Positions 14,001 through 29,000 of a stretch of DNA of 64,000 nt are shown in pieces; position 1 is the stretch's first letter, and each line of letters opens with the position of its first letter. Origin of the DNA: Epinephelus fuscoguttatus (lineage: Eukaryota > Chordata > Actinopteri > Perciformes > Serranidae); the NCBI RefSeq assembly GCF_011397635.1, contig NC_064753.1:26808322-26872321 (forward strand), read 5' to 3'. A model generated the notes under the pieces. That model was not told the origin of the DNA. It did no database searches and saw only the letters and a program-made list of their open reading frames with translations. Both the position numbers and the translations under genes were made by a program.

Positions 14001-17000
14001 AGTGAATATCCATTATTGGGATAATTGTGAACATCATGTCCAGCAGCACCCAAATAGACTTCTGGGCGAAACTCTGCAAAAACAGGCTGCCCATACAGCA
14101 ACCTTAAAAAATCGTGTCTCCATCAAGCATTTGCTTATTTCATATTGAAAGATGCCATTTCAAACACGCCATTACACTAAAAAGGATGTTCGCCAAAATA
14201 GGTGTGTGTCCTATCTGTGATGCAATAAAAATATTTGTTTCTTTCACTTCTGTTTTAGTGCATATTTAAGACTTTTAAACATATTTTCATGAATATTGGG
14301 ATAATATGGTGAATCGTAACTATTTGGCCAGGATAATTTTCAAATAGTTCCATGCGTATTGTTAGATGACCGGTGACATAGGAATCCAGATAAGCTTTGT
14401 AATAATAAGGTGGTGTAATGTCAGAGAAGGGTGAAGGTACAAAAGTTTATAACTAGTAGATTAAGATATGACTTGTGGAAAAAATGGAAGATAACTTCGA
14501 AAATCTTCAACAAAACCATTTGTTACTGGTTTTAGGGTCATTTAAGGATTCTTTCTTGCATTATGGACAAGTTATAATTATATACCAGACTGTTTGTTAG
14601 CCTCCTGCAGGTAGTGCTCTTAAGGGTGTAGCCCGCTGACAACATAACAAAGCTAAGTGTGCTTGTTTCTGGTGTTATACTGTGAAGCCACTGAGAACAT
14701 CTTGTCAACCTGTGTCGGTTCGTTGCGAGTGGGTGCGTGATGACGAATTTATTGATGTGTGCACTGCAGTGGGCGAGTGTTTTGCTTAATTACTCGTTTT
14801 AATGAATATATTATTTTTGGTTTCTTCTAATTTACTCTCTCTGCTGTCAGCTGTATTCTGTAAACCTTTGATGTTGTTGACAGTAAACTACAATTACAAA
14901 TATTCTAATGAAGTATGCAATGATATTTTTTTTTGTATTTGACATACAGAGAAGGGATTTGTGTGTGGATTCCTTGCATGGATTTGAGCATCAGTTCATG
15001 ATAGTAATTCCTTGTGATACACAGGAAGGGCATGACACAGAAATCACACTTCTTTCTAATTGTGCAGGAGGGAGGGGTGTCATTTGAAATATTTATTGCT
15101 TTTTGATCCCTTTCATGGATGAATATAAACACGTCTTCCAACAAAACTCTTTGTTTTATTAAACAAGATAATCTTCTCAAATGTTAAATTAGTGAGTTAA
15201 AACACAAGCAGCCATACAAAAACTTTGCCTCAATACAGTACAGTCTAAAACGATGATTTTAAGTCAAGGTCTTGTCAAAAAGTAAGTATAAGAGAGTACA
15301 AATCTGAGCAAACATTCACTGCCAACTGACGTCACAGTTCGTATCAAAAAAGCACTGTGGTTTGCTCCATGTCCAGGTGTTTTCCCACTTTCACACAGGT
15401 CCATACTACCCCTCAATGATCCTGTGAGGGTTTGTCTCTCTAATTTTCTCTTTGAGTGAGGGGACGTCCAAGGATCAGTCACTACTATTGATCCGCCAGC
15501 CAGCCAATTTGTTGTCAGAAGCACTTGGCTTGTTCATTATGAGTTTCCCTGGCGAAGAAAAACATGAGCAGCCTTTCATTTCATTTGGATGCCCTTGTGA
15601 AGTGAAAGGGAAGGTGGAGAGGAAGAGCGAGTCAGACAGGACGAGGGAGAGAGAGCAGATTGCCAATGAGAGCCTCTGAGTGGGAGGCAGCATAAGTTGG
15701 TTTGAGAAAAATTTAACAGAGGACAAGAGGCTGAGGCAGTGTCTCCGCCGTGCTTATTTGACCCGCCATTAACCTGAGTGTACTTGAAGCCTGGCAGAGA
15801 CACTAGCACTGCTGTCTGATGCGTCCTTCAGCACTGGCCAGCTAAAGCTGCCTGCTGTGCAAGTTGGAATAATTTAATTGAAAAGAGTGAAATTTAATGT
15901 GACAAAACCCTGACTCATTCATCAATATGACTGGTGCTTCTGCTAGGTTAGGATGGAGTTAGCGATGGAGTGAGAGAGAGAAAGGAGGAAGAGATAGATT
16001 GATAGATACATGTTCATACAACAGTCATAGGACACCTTAATAGTTTCCCGCACCTTAGCTCTGATGTACTGACAGGTGTGGTGATTTCACAGATCCAAGT
16101 TTGATCTATAAAGAAAGGGAGGAGGAATGAGAGGAAAGAGAGAGGGGCTTGAATCCTTAATTGCAAAGATCAATTGAGATACTATAGCTTAGCATCCTGC
16201 ACTGGCTGTGAACTCAGGCCTGAATCTGGCATCACCATCTATCTGCATCTTTTATTGAGACACTATGGCTTAGACCTCTGTTTAGCCCTAAAACTGACAT
16301 CTGCCCAAATCCTCATCTTCAACTACCAACCTGATTAAACCTCACTGCTACTGCCAACCTAGACCTGGGGCCTCATTAAAGAAAAATATCTTAACTGCTT
16401 ATCTTATCTTAAGTTTCAGAACTAGGACAGATCCTATCTTCCTATTACAGAAGCAATTCTTCTTTCTTCTTATTTTGCTGTGTTTAGGATGGTCCATGGG
16501 CACAGCACCCAGGTGAGCTTGGGACTCTATAAAATCCCAGACACAGTGCTGAAAGAATGCAATTATGTAGCAAGGCGAAACAACAAGCAGACAAAGCTCG
16601 TTCCAAAATGAGAGTTAGTCTGGGGCCGTCTTTCACTTTCACTTTACAGTAACAGACAACTCCTGCATAGTATACCTTCACGAAGTTCTGACTATAACTG
16701 TAGATTCAATTCAGTCAGGACTCCTTGTGTCATGCCTGCATCAATATTTAAAATGTGTAGAATGGACCTACTTGAGATGGACAGGCCATAATATCAACAG
16801 CTCTCGCTTGTCATCATCATGAACAAAAAAAAAAAAAAGAGTGGCGTTCAATTTTTTGAGGGCAGCAGAGTTCAGATTGCTCAGGTGACCTCTGTGAGGT
16901 GCATGAGATGCAATTCTGAGATGTTTAGGACAGACCTTCAGCTTCAGGCTGGAAGTTACCCTTAACAAAAAAACCAAAGTGCATCTGTCATCTTTACGAC

Positions 17001-20000
17001 CACTGGCAGAGCTGCATGCATCCTTGTAAGCTTCATAGCACATCGATCTAATTCAAAATGAATCATCTTGCCTGTCAATAGACACCCATTAATCCATGGT
17101 CCAGAAAATTTTAAGTGTCACCATGCAGTTTGAATTGTGATTTGTATTTCTGTGTTCCTGTTGTCTCCCATCCTCTGCTGCAAGGATTATGCGATTAGTT
17201 GTTAACTATTGAATTAATCGGTAACTAATAAGTCAAATTCTATGATTCCAGCCCCTTAAATGTAAATATTTTCTGGTTTCCTTACTCTTTTATGACAGTA
17301 AACTGAATATCTTTGGGTTGTTGACAAAACACGACAAAGAAGATGTCATCCTGGGCTTTGGGAAACACCAATCGAAAATTTTTACTATTTTCTGACATTT
17401 TGTAGCACAAACAACTACTTAAGTAATTAAGAAAATAACTGACAGATGCATTGATACTGAAAAATAATCATTAGTTGCAGCCCGAACTGCCATACAGACC
17501 CAACAAAAGTGGTGCTGCCATTTTTGCCAGTTATTTTGAATTAGGACAGGGTCAATGCCATCCTAACTTAAAATTCCTAACTAGTAAAGTCCCTAAGTTA
17601 GGACAGTTCTGTAAATGCTTAATTTCTTTCCCAAGAGAAGATAGGGTTTTTCCCTAAATGCAATAAGGAATCATGTTTCTGTAATACCAAAAACCCTGAA
17701 TGTCATCCTAAATTGAGATAAGATAGGATTTCAGACTCAGGAAGTTTCTGTAATGAGGCCCCTGACCCAACCCTTGACCCAAAGCTATAGTTTTGCTTTA
17801 TTTAACCTCATCCTGACTGTTAACTTAGTGCACTCTGTCTTCTCGTGTATCTACTTGCAACACATGACAAACATGAATGCAGATGATTGGCTCAGCCAGA
17901 GAGACAAAGAGATTAAATTCTTAGGAAGTTTGAATATAACCATTCCCAAACACAGTTCCCAGCAAGGTGTGGGGTATATAATAATGGAGTTTAATGGAGA
18001 AACTTTCCTCACCTTACTCTAAGATCAAACTTGTTATCTATCCACAGTATATGAGATAATAGGGCAGTGTCCATATTAAGTGACAACGACAGATCAGTTC
18101 CAGGAATTACAAAGCTAAGGAGCTGACTAATCCATAGGTGATATCATACTGACCTGCGATTATCTGTATGACCTCATTTTCTGGAAGTTTCCAGCTTATG
18201 TGTAACTGCCTGACATTTGCTGTTAATTAGCTGAATTTGTTTATCACAGGGGACTTAAGAGTTCTTGCATATTAGATCAATGTCTGAAGATCTACACTAA
18301 CCTCTGTGTGTGGGCTTTTCCCTCCAGAGCGTCCAGTGAATGCAGACCAGCAGGAGCGGACCCTGCTGAAAGGCGTATTCAGCGTCAGGAAGGGCAAGTC
18401 GCAGCTGCACAAGTGGGCAGAGCGGCAGGTCATCCTCTGCGGCACCTGTTTAATCGTGGCCTCCGTCAAAGACAGCCTGACTGGAAAGATGCACATCCTG
18501 CCCCTGGTGGGGGGAAAGGTAAGAGTTCAGTGTTTGGAGAACAGATAACCTGAAGAGGTGTCAACCTTTCACTGTCCCCTGGGTAGAGTCCACACTACAG
18601 GCTGTGTGTAGATACACTGTAACAACACAGCTGGGTTGGACAGCTGCATAGTGCTGATTAGTTAAAAAGATGATGCACTACTTTACATGCAGACTGTATC
18701 GTCCAAAGCAAAACAGCCTTTACTGTGTGCTGTGTAGGCCACAGAATGTGTACAACTAAATACAGTACAGCAGCTGAATTTACATTTACCTTGAACCACG
18801 GACAGAAAACCAATAAAAAATAATCTTTTTATTGGAATACCGTGATGGAAAATAGTTGAGAACCTCTGATCTCAAAGCTTTAAAGCTATAGACAGTGTAG
18901 ATTCTTTGTACACATTACCATACCTGTGCTGAATTTGAAAGAAATCCACCATAAAATGCTTTAAAATCTCCACACCATCTACTGCAGCCTGGTAGATGCA
19001 TGCTATGTAACTTCAACTTCCCTAGTTTGTGTTCAGACAGGGACTATTGGCAGACTTGCCTTAATTAATATTCATTAAAATACAGAGTGCCATCTCTTTG
19101 GAACAACCTACTTCCATAACAATCAACATCTACATTCTCATTATTCAAAAAACATCTTAGAGGACTGTAATCAGCAAAGATTTATGACACTACATGGATT
19201 TCATTGTAATGCAACTTGTGAACAAACTCTCTGGTAATTGTACATTTCTATTAATTTTATATTACTGCTTAGTCTTGAAACGTTGATGAATCACGCAGTC
19301 TGTGTTTTTATCTTTTTTCTTTTTTCAAGCATGACTATTGCTAACTAATAGGGGAGGTATCTACGTAAACCATATTTGGCTTCTAACCTCTCTTGCACAA
19401 TGTTTAAACTTTTTTTGTTATTTCTTACTGTCTTTTATATATATATGTATATGTGCAGAAAAAATGAACTAGAAATAAACATGGCACCCTTCCCTTGTTC
19501 CTGGGGGACTGCCCATCATTCCGACAGCCAATATCTAGTCCAAAAAATGGCCCATTGGATTGAAAGCTCATTTCTGTGACAGGCTGTTATCCCCCAAAAC
19601 AAATGCTCATTGCTTCCCGTCCCGTTTTTCCAAAAAACCCAAAAAACAACCACACTCCCTGCATTTACACAGCCCAATTGCAAGAAAAAATGTTCACATT
19701 GTACGTTTCTGTAAACCACGGATACAATACATTTGTACATTATTTTGTAGCATTGAAACTTTGCTTTAAGGCTGTGGTGAACGTGTGGTTTGGTTTAGGC
19801 AAAACAACACCTAGTTATGGTTATGAAAAGATCATGTTTTTGCTTAAACATCTATGTTTGGTAGGAAAAAAGCCACTGGAAAACCGGGCTCAATGCTGTG
19901 GGAAACGCCCCGAAGAGTCGCTAAAGACACCAGGGATCAGTGGCTCCAATTCAGTTGAGAAACTTAACTTAGCTTCAGGAAGTGTGTATTTTTGGAGAAA

Positions 20001-23000
20001 AATGACTTTGGAGCAATGGGTGTTTGTTTTTGGGATAACAGGCTGTCGGAGAAATTGGTTTTTGGTCCAGTAGGCCGTCAGTACAACAGAGCATGGCACC
20101 ATTTCCTCTCACTTTGTATCAACTGAGAGCAAAATGTTCACTTAATGATTTTGATATGATATCAGATATGATTTTTAGTGGTAAACCTCAGGTGTGCATT
20201 CACAATAGATTAGTTATAACGCTTCACTTTTGTCCACAAACCCTCTGGCTCACACAGTTGAAGTGAACAGGTTAGCACATGTACTGTCAAGGGTCTTCTA
20301 TCAAATCTAGGTAATAAATCATGGAGGAACAGTAAGAAAAACAATGCTGACTAGTATATAACTTGCTAATATCTTGCAATAATGACTCATGATAATCATC
20401 ATTTTCCGTTTGTGTTTTCTCAATGTGTGTCCTCCTCATTGTATCTGTGTATTTCCTTTATATTGAGGTGGAGGAGGTGAAGCGGAGGCAGCACTGCCTG
20501 ATGTTCAGCTCAGCTGGATCACAGGCCCAGACATACTTTGTCAACTTCGACACACTCGCAGACTACCAGCGATGGCATCGGCAGGCATCAAAAGTAAGCA
20601 AGAGACAAAGAGTGTGTGTAACTGTGTGTGTAGGACCCAGTTTGTGTCTCCCATGTTTTCTCTCCGCAGCAGTTTGTTTGTTTCCAGTTAGTCCCTCTGG
20701 GCTTGTACTTAAATCAGAGATTAGATGTTGGGACTACAGTTGCCTTCTGCCTGTTGAGCCGTCCAATCAGAAACCGCTGCCTCTCTGAGTGTGTCTGATT
20801 GGCTCCACAGAGGCAGACTCTCAGCGGTGTCTGGCATTGATTGAGCAGCATACCTCTATTCACGAGTTTATCTTTTTGACTTTTATGAGGGCACTTTTAT
20901 GGAGGTTTTTTTTTTTTTTTTTGCCATAAAGGCCCTTAGCAGTAGAGCTTTTGTTACATAAATCACCGTGGATCAGAAGATGCTAAATGACCCAAACACA
21001 TTTTTGTATTTGTGTTGTATGCTGTGTGTCTTTCAGAAAATCTTGCCAGGTCTTCACAGCTGTTCTTCAAAAAATTCATTGTTTCTGTTCTGCTCAGCCT
21101 GCTTTGTCTCTAATATCCTAATTAATGGCTATTGTACCGCAGCTCCTTCCTGGAGCTGAACAGCCTCTGTGAGAGCCTCCACTGAGGCCGAGCCAGCATA
21201 CAATTAGCCATGGAAGGAGAAAGCCAACTGAAAAAAAGAGAAAGAAAATCCAATTAGTTGCAGATTCATGCTAAGTCCAGGATCTCTCTCTACCATGGTG
21301 GTATGGATTACTGGGTTAGAGTAGCCTGTTAGTGCACTGTGTTTAGGCTGAGACTTAGACGAGAGGTTTCTATGGAGACTGAGGATGATGACTGATGAAG
21401 GTTTTTGGTGGATTTGGGCCAGTGTTTATGCTACATTGCATAAATCATAAGAGTGTGTGTCAGCATGTACATTTGTGCTCGCAGAGTGCACTTGCAGGAC
21501 AGGACTGAATACTGGAGCGCAGGGATACATTCTAGAGCAATATATAAACTTTTGTATATTTATAATTGTAATGTATAATATAGAAATAATATATATTATT
21601 GATATAAATATATTTATAGGAAGTCAGACTGTGTAAAATATATTGTAGATTAGTTTGATTTTTGAAATAATTATGCACCAATTTTACAGTTCATTCACAA
21701 TTGGTACATTTTATTACAATTTAGGAAATATGAACTTTAATATATAATAAAAGATAAAGTAGTGTTTGCTAGACAACTATAAAAGAAAGGTTTCTCTTTA
21801 AAGCAAGAAAAAATAAAGTGACTGCTGTGTAAACATGTAATTTATGGTCTTGTGTAATTATGCGATAAAAATCAGTTACTATCGGTAATAAATTGCAGTC
21901 TAATTTTGCAATATGTGTCCTCTTTTATAGACTCAGGCTATAAATTGGTGGTGGAATTTGGATAACAACATAGATGGTGTCAGCAATCTCTTGCCAGTAA
22001 CACTTTATTGTCTTTTATTAGTTGTTAAAGGGACAGGTCACCCTAAAATCAAATTAATAAACATGCATCTACTCATGGACTAGAGGCTCGTGCTTGTGAC
22101 AGCGCGATATTTAAACATTAATGATGTCCTCCCCAGGTGAGCTGTAATGTTAGCTAGCTCTGTGGTGTTAGGTGAGCTAACCGTAGATGCTTCCTTCCTT
22201 CTGTGCAGTGATAGGGTTAGCTGGTGTAGTACAGTAGAAAGAAAAAAGTTCCTACATAAAACTAGTCTGTGAATCATCTTGAGTAACTGGATCATGATTT
22301 CTGGAAAGAGACGTTGCTGTTAAATGTTGTTGTGAGTTGTTTAAGCACCACAAGCTGAGTGCCATTAACGTCCATTATATTTGAGAGAAGGCAGACATCT
22401 CTACAGTCGATATCTGCACACTTACAAACTCAACAAAACAATCTAGACTGATAAATCGCACTACAGGTAAGAGGAAAAATATGTGTTTTTGATTTTGGGG
22501 TAAACTTTCCCTATAATGTACAAATTGAATTAAAAGTCCATTCCTGACTACACATCAGCTAAAACCGTCTGTGCAGTTAATTAATTCAGTGAATAATATT
22601 TATTGTGTAACTGATTATTCAGTAATCATCACACCAGATTAAGGACACCCTCTACAGTTTAAAAAGTCAGAGGCTTCACAGACGAGCCTGAAGTACTGCA
22701 ACATTTTGTCTCTGTCAGTGGCATCATGAGATTTCAAGTGTGACTGCCAACAGGAACGGAGATGCCAATCAAAGTGCTACCTAAGCTGACTGGACTAGAT
22801 ATGGTGTAAGCATGTTTTAAGGTTAATGGATATATTAACCTGTGATGGCATATTTAGTCAAATACACATTAGTAGTCAAATATGACTACCAGTTCCTGGT
22901 TTCTCAGAGCAATAAGAAATGATCTGATCGCATGTATGAATGATTGAATCAATGTGAAATGACTTATTGATCAAGGACTGAGAGGACCACAGTAACTGTT

Positions 23001-26000
23001 AAAAGTCACTGTACTTCTATTCATGCTATTTTAGTCCTTTCCAAAACAGCTGTCTTCTTTTGGTGTCGTCTTTGCTCGTCTTCTGATTCGATCACCTTGC
23101 TTCACAGTGTTTCACAGTCGCGATTTTAAATTGCTATGCAAATCATCTAAAACAGCAAAACTCTTTCATTTTCTTTTGACCCCTTTTAAACTCTTCTTTG
23201 TCAACCTATGTCCGTCGTCCTGCTTTCATGTCATTTAATTACTCTTGTTAAAGAGGAATTGTTTTTTTAAGGGGCTGGCAGATGAGTAGTTTTGTGGGAG
23301 ATGAGCAGTTTTGTCTTTGTCATCTCTAAAAGCAGTGACGTAATGTCACGCTCTGCTGAGCAGCCGTCCCATTTTCTGGGTTGCTGCACAGTGTGCAGCC
23401 CTGTAGTTAATGGAGGAGACTGTCCTCAGACTGGACTGGGCGAGCACTGCTGAGTAGCTTGCAATGATGGCCCGGCCTGTAAACAATCATCTCTGAGATG
23501 ATGGAGGATTCTGTGCAGCTACATTTTTACAAGAAAAATGTGAGACGAAGCTGTGTAACTGTACTGTAACAATAGTGAGAGTAGACCAAGATTTGAACTA
23601 AGCTAAAACAAACACAAAATCAAACATGTAGATGTAATCACACACTCCTCCCGTGGTACTTGTGAGGACATTGTGTGTCACATAGTCATTCTCTGGGGAC
23701 TTACTCTGTCTTAGCCTAACACAACACAATGCAACAGCACCACAAACTACAGCCTTTAAGCGTTACCTTTAAATAGGTGTAACTAATGAACTGGCAGCTC
23801 AGTGTACGTCTACACATGTTTGCTAAGGTCTGACATTAACGTCCTCATATTAAGGAGTTAATCTATCACTCTCTTAATTCATGACAACTGTGTTTCCCTG
23901 GAAGATGAACTCCATTGAACTGGAAACTGGGGCATTGTCTGTCTGAGGTAATGTCTTGGCAAGGCAGCTGGCTGCTTGCATAATCTGAGGCCAGTTTTAT
24001 TTCTTCCTCTGTCCATTGTCGCAGCTCACTTAAGGTAAATTCTCCCCGCTGCTGGGTGGATTTAAAGTTGGAGTTCATTACAAGGCGTGAGGCAGAAGGG
24101 CGGTGGCCGCCTGATTGTGCTGATCAATGCTCTTTGGATTGCAAGGCCGCAAGAAAGGAGCTTTATTGTCTTGATATAATGGGCCAAGGGAGAATACTGG
24201 TTTTCTTGATTGGATTTGATTGATGCTTATGGGGATATCACTGAAATTGAATTTTAGTCCAATATCATACAAAAAGAGGATAACTTATAAGTCAAACCAA
24301 TTTGCTCGAGGTGGCAGAGTTCTTAGTTTAGGAAATATGGATTTAATTTTGATTGCAATTTACTCTACCTGCACTACATCAGCAGCCAACTCAGCAGATG
24401 TTGACAGAACATGTGTGTAAAAGTTTTCAGATTTCATACTGTATGAGCTATGTGATGTGATGTGACACTGACATGCCAAAATTTTGATACTCTCTTTAAA
24501 CAGATAAAGGTTCTTGTCTTAACTCTGTGTTTGTGTGTGCGTGTAGGTGGTGTCTCAGACAGTCAGCTTGGTGGACCTGTCCTGCTACAGTCTGGAAGTA
24601 GTGCCTGAATATCTATTTTACTGTCAGGATATCACCCACCTCAACCTGAGACACAACTTCATGAGCCTTCAGGGGCCTGGAGGCCTTCTTAACCTCCCCA
24701 GGTAATCAGCCATCCTTCACCCGAAGAGTTTTACACAAGTATTTGCAAACAGAGAGACAGTAGAAGTCCATCATTTAGCAGGGGTCATGGCCTTGTGGTG
24801 GAAAGTGTCTGCCTTGCTGAAATATGTTTCTACACGACAGAGAGACTCTAATGCATTCTTGGGTGCTATTTTGTAGCTGACCGTTTGCTCCGGCCTCTGG
24901 TTTCTTTCTTTTTTTCTTTGAGCACAGGAGAAAGGACTGTAATAATATATACAGTGATCTAAATCTAGTGAACAAGACATGCCTTTAACTTCTCCCTGTG
25001 CACCCTGTGCTGCTGTAGCCTTTTGGTTTGTATATTTAGAAAGAGAATGCATGGATAAAAGGAAACGGTCTGTACTTTGACCAGCATTGTGACTCACAGC
25101 AGCCACCTCCACTGCTCACAGCACCCTGGGGAACAAGAGGAAGGTGAAGTTAATGTGGAAGATCTGACTGTGCACCCGCATGTCATCACTTTATACATCA
25201 CAGCCCAATCTCTCGGACACGTGTTGCAAATGTCTACACACAAATCAGAATTGATGCATAAGACGTTTTTCTATTTTAAACAGCCAGCTGAAACATATCC
25301 CACGAATGAACAAACACATATTCCAAACTATCCCCATCAAGCGTAGTAGACATATGACTGACTGAGCTAAATCTGGTAACATCATACACTGGTAATACTA
25401 ATGCTACCAACGGGGTGATTTGAATACTTTTCCAATGTGAACACTGTCCTTCCTTGGATGCCGAGACACTGACTGATTTTTCCAGCTGCCTTTAAAGCCA
25501 TCTTAATAACATGGTGCAAGCCCAAGGCACAAATAACAGCACAAAACTCCCACAGTGGACTTGTGGGGAATGAATCTGCAGTATCTAATTTCCTCAACGA
25601 TTGGTGTTCAGCCTCAGCTGTTAGTTAGTTAGTACCATATATCTTCTTTTCATCCACATTCCTTGTCCACTGCATTCTCCTGAGACACGAGAAGTAGCTT
25701 TGCAGACAAGACAGTGCACTGAAAATGTGGACCACAGCAGGCAGGCCAGCAAATATACTGCTGCTCATCTGTGTCATTGAATCTTCCAGTGTTTAACAGC
25801 TCTTTCTCAACATCACGGTCGTCTTCTGTCAAAGGCAACAACAAACAAAAAGTGTCTTATGTTCCTTGTAGTGTAAACCGCAGCTTTTCATTGCTGTTTG
25901 GTTGAAAAAATGCAAGTATTGCCTTTAATCTATGCACCCTTCTCAGGTAGTGGACCCCAGAGTCTTGCACAGGTGCAGTTTTGAAACCCGCTCAGATCAC

Positions 26001-29000
26001 TGCCGACCTATTACCTGTTATCTCCAAGTTAAATGCAGACCTGCCTCAACCTGTTAGAAAAAGTCCCGTGAGCTGTAATTAAACACACTGGTTAAACAGT
26101 CACTCACTTTAAACTTTTTACAAGCAGTAAAGCCACTGACAACATAATTTTTACTGTCTCTGATCAGACCAAACTTCCCCCAAATGTATAACTTGGCCCT
26201 CGCCGATGCAGCTAGCCTAACCTACATTGCTGTCTGATCAGTGATGTCCTGTTATTTGGCTGGATGTGACTTTAGGGGTCAAAGGTTGTGTCATAGGCGG
26301 CCACAATAAAAAACAATTTGGTGGCTGATTAGGCCTTATAACATTAGCTGATTTAGATGTTAAAAATGCAGTCATTTTCATTTCTGATCACTTTTGTTAC
26401 TCACCCTCTGCACAGTGCAGGACTGGATCAGTTTTAGGTCATAGTAAAGTGATGTCAGACACATCCTGGTACATCCCACTATGTTGGTGTTCACTCACAG
26501 TTACAGCACTTCTGTTATCATATATGTGCAAAGTAACTGGGTAGGTGTCAAAATGAGTGTGGTTGGCAATTTTTTCCTCCATGCTGTTTTCTCTTTCTTT
26601 AGGTTTTCTCAGCTGAAGAGCCTGAACTTGTCTCACAATCGTCTGGGTGTGTTCCCCGAATGTGTGTGTGAGATCCTCACTCTGACTGAGCTCAACCTCT
26701 CCTGTAACAGTCTCCACACCGTCCCTGTGCAGATAGGCAACCTTCAAAGGTGTGACACAGTGACACACATGTACATACACACAGTACATGAATACATTAC
26801 TTAGGATATGAACAAACAGTGCACACAATTCTATTTGAACCACATGAGCAGCACATGAAAAGTACACCAAGTTTTTCTGTTAGTAGTAAATCCAAAAGAC
26901 AACCACACTGTGAATTTCTAGATTGTTTTGGTGTGAGTTGCAGTGTTGGAGATATCAACCAGAGAGATGTCTGCTTTTTCTCGAATACAATGGTACTAAA
27001 TGGTGCTTGGCTTGTGGCGCTCAAAGTGCATAAAGGAGAAAAATTCCACAGACCTTAATGTGAGCATTTTCATGTAGTAACTATTTTCTTTCTACTGCAC
27101 TACACCCACCAACCCCATAACAGTGCAGAAGGAAACGTCCGTCTACTCATGGAGGAGCTTGTGCACATAATACGGTGAAATCTAAACATTAATGGCGTAG
27201 TCCTCAGCTGAGCTGTAACGTAAGCTTCTTCAGAAGTGCTAGGAGAACTAGCCATAGAGACATGCTGTTGTCTGTGTGGTGATATGGTTGGCAGGTATGG
27301 TTTGGTGGAATGAAAATAGTTCCTACATGAAACTGCTCACAACAAGGTCTGTGGATTATTTTGAGTAACCGGGTCATGACTTCTGGAAAGAGACATTGCT
27401 GTTGAGTTTTTCAATTTTGGGGGGGGGGGTGCTTGAAGTACCACAAGCTGAGTGCCATCTAGTTCTATTATATTCGAGAGAATAAAACGGGACTGTTTTC
27501 TCCTCTCTATCTTGTAGCCTGCAGACGCTTTCTTTGGATGGAAACCACCTCAGCTCCCTGCCTGAAGAGCTGGGTGGCCTGTCCCAGCTCAACAGCCTAG
27601 GGCTCTCCTTCAACAACTTCTCTCACATCCCTGCTGTGCTGGAGAGGTTGAGTGCAGTGGACAAGCTGGCTATGGCTGGGAACAGAGTGGAAAGTCTGGA
27701 GTTGTGTACTCTGGCCAAAATGAGCCACCTGAAAAACATCGACCTCCGGTAAGAGGCCAGCCAGGGAATAAACAGCTCTCTGCCTCTGCACTTCCGCAGT
27801 CTCTTCACTCTCTTTTTTCTCTGTTGGATCAATATGGAAATTGTAATGTGAAGGGGACCCCCCAAACACTTTAAGTTATTTAGTTAATATAAGTAACTTT
27901 TTTTCCTCCCTCTGGCATTGAAAGAAAAATAAATGACACAAACACTAGTCTGAACCTCAGCCATTCCTCCCTTCCTCACCCCTCCTCTAAGCCTCACCTT
28001 TTTTTCATTAAACATTTATTTTTAGACGCCAGGTTTGCTGAATACAAATGATTTTTTTCTGCTTTGCCTTTCCTCACACCTGGGAGCTACCTAGAATTAC
28101 AGTTGCAGATATTTTTTGGCCTCTTAGCAGCTCCAAAGGAACAGTTGGGGACTAAGTGTCTTGCTCAAGGGGACCTCTATGGTGGGTAATGAGGGAAAGC
28201 TCGACCTATTGATTTTTCCTCCCAGTCTGAGGATCAAACCAGCAACCGCTGCTCCACCCACAGCCAGCTAATAATTTAACCTTGGGAGTTAAGTTGCGGT
28301 TTGGCAATGGCAGACTATATTTATAAGGGCAAGGTGCATCTGTGGTGGATTAGTGAGCTGGCAGCTCTCATAAAAGAGGAGTTGTTGTTTATTAACAGGA
28401 TGGATGGGGTCATGGATGGAGGGCCTGGATCTCAGCACAGCGCCTTTCCTGACAGTCATGAACTCAGAATTTCCTTACTCATTATTGTCCAAATCATTTT
28501 CATAGGTTGGAAGCTAAACAAGTTTAGACAAATCTGACAGGAAAGTTAATAGAGGTTTCCCCCAGTGAAACAAAGGGCGAGACAATGGAGTGGTTCCAGT
28601 TTGTTTTCCAACAAACACAGTATCTTAGAAGTCAGTGTTAGATTTTTAATTAAACCTGGGTGATTGATGTGTCTTAAATGTTTTTAATCTATTTTCTTAA
28701 AATTCAAACGAGGCATTTTGAACCAAACAGCTCTGGGAACTACATACCTTCAAGGGCTTTTTTCTGTTTGCATTCACACTGCCAAAAGGAATGCTGAAGT
28801 GGCATGTTGTAAGCCGGCCAGAGCTTTGACAAGTCCAAGTCACGTCGTATTTCCACCATCACATATATGCTTAGTAAAGCCTGGACCTCATTGTTTGTCT
28901 ATTTGTCCATGTTTTCGCCTTGTTTCGAGCTGTTGTTTGTGTTTTGAGTTGTCTGCTGTGTACAAGGCTAAGGGGTTTTTGAAAATGGCAATTGTTACTG

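Larger units (their letters stand above)
5054..18327 (+). other. PHLPP2 13.3-kb intron
   Basis: GT-AG intron between the Ras-association-like and PH exons. It contains the composite hAT-like element (6248-7070), a minus-strand LINE tail (7434-7690), MITE copies (11640-11900, 17181-17483) and a long inverted-repeat element (16367-17762). The remaining sequence is AT-rich with nothing I recognise. Confidence 0.75.
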
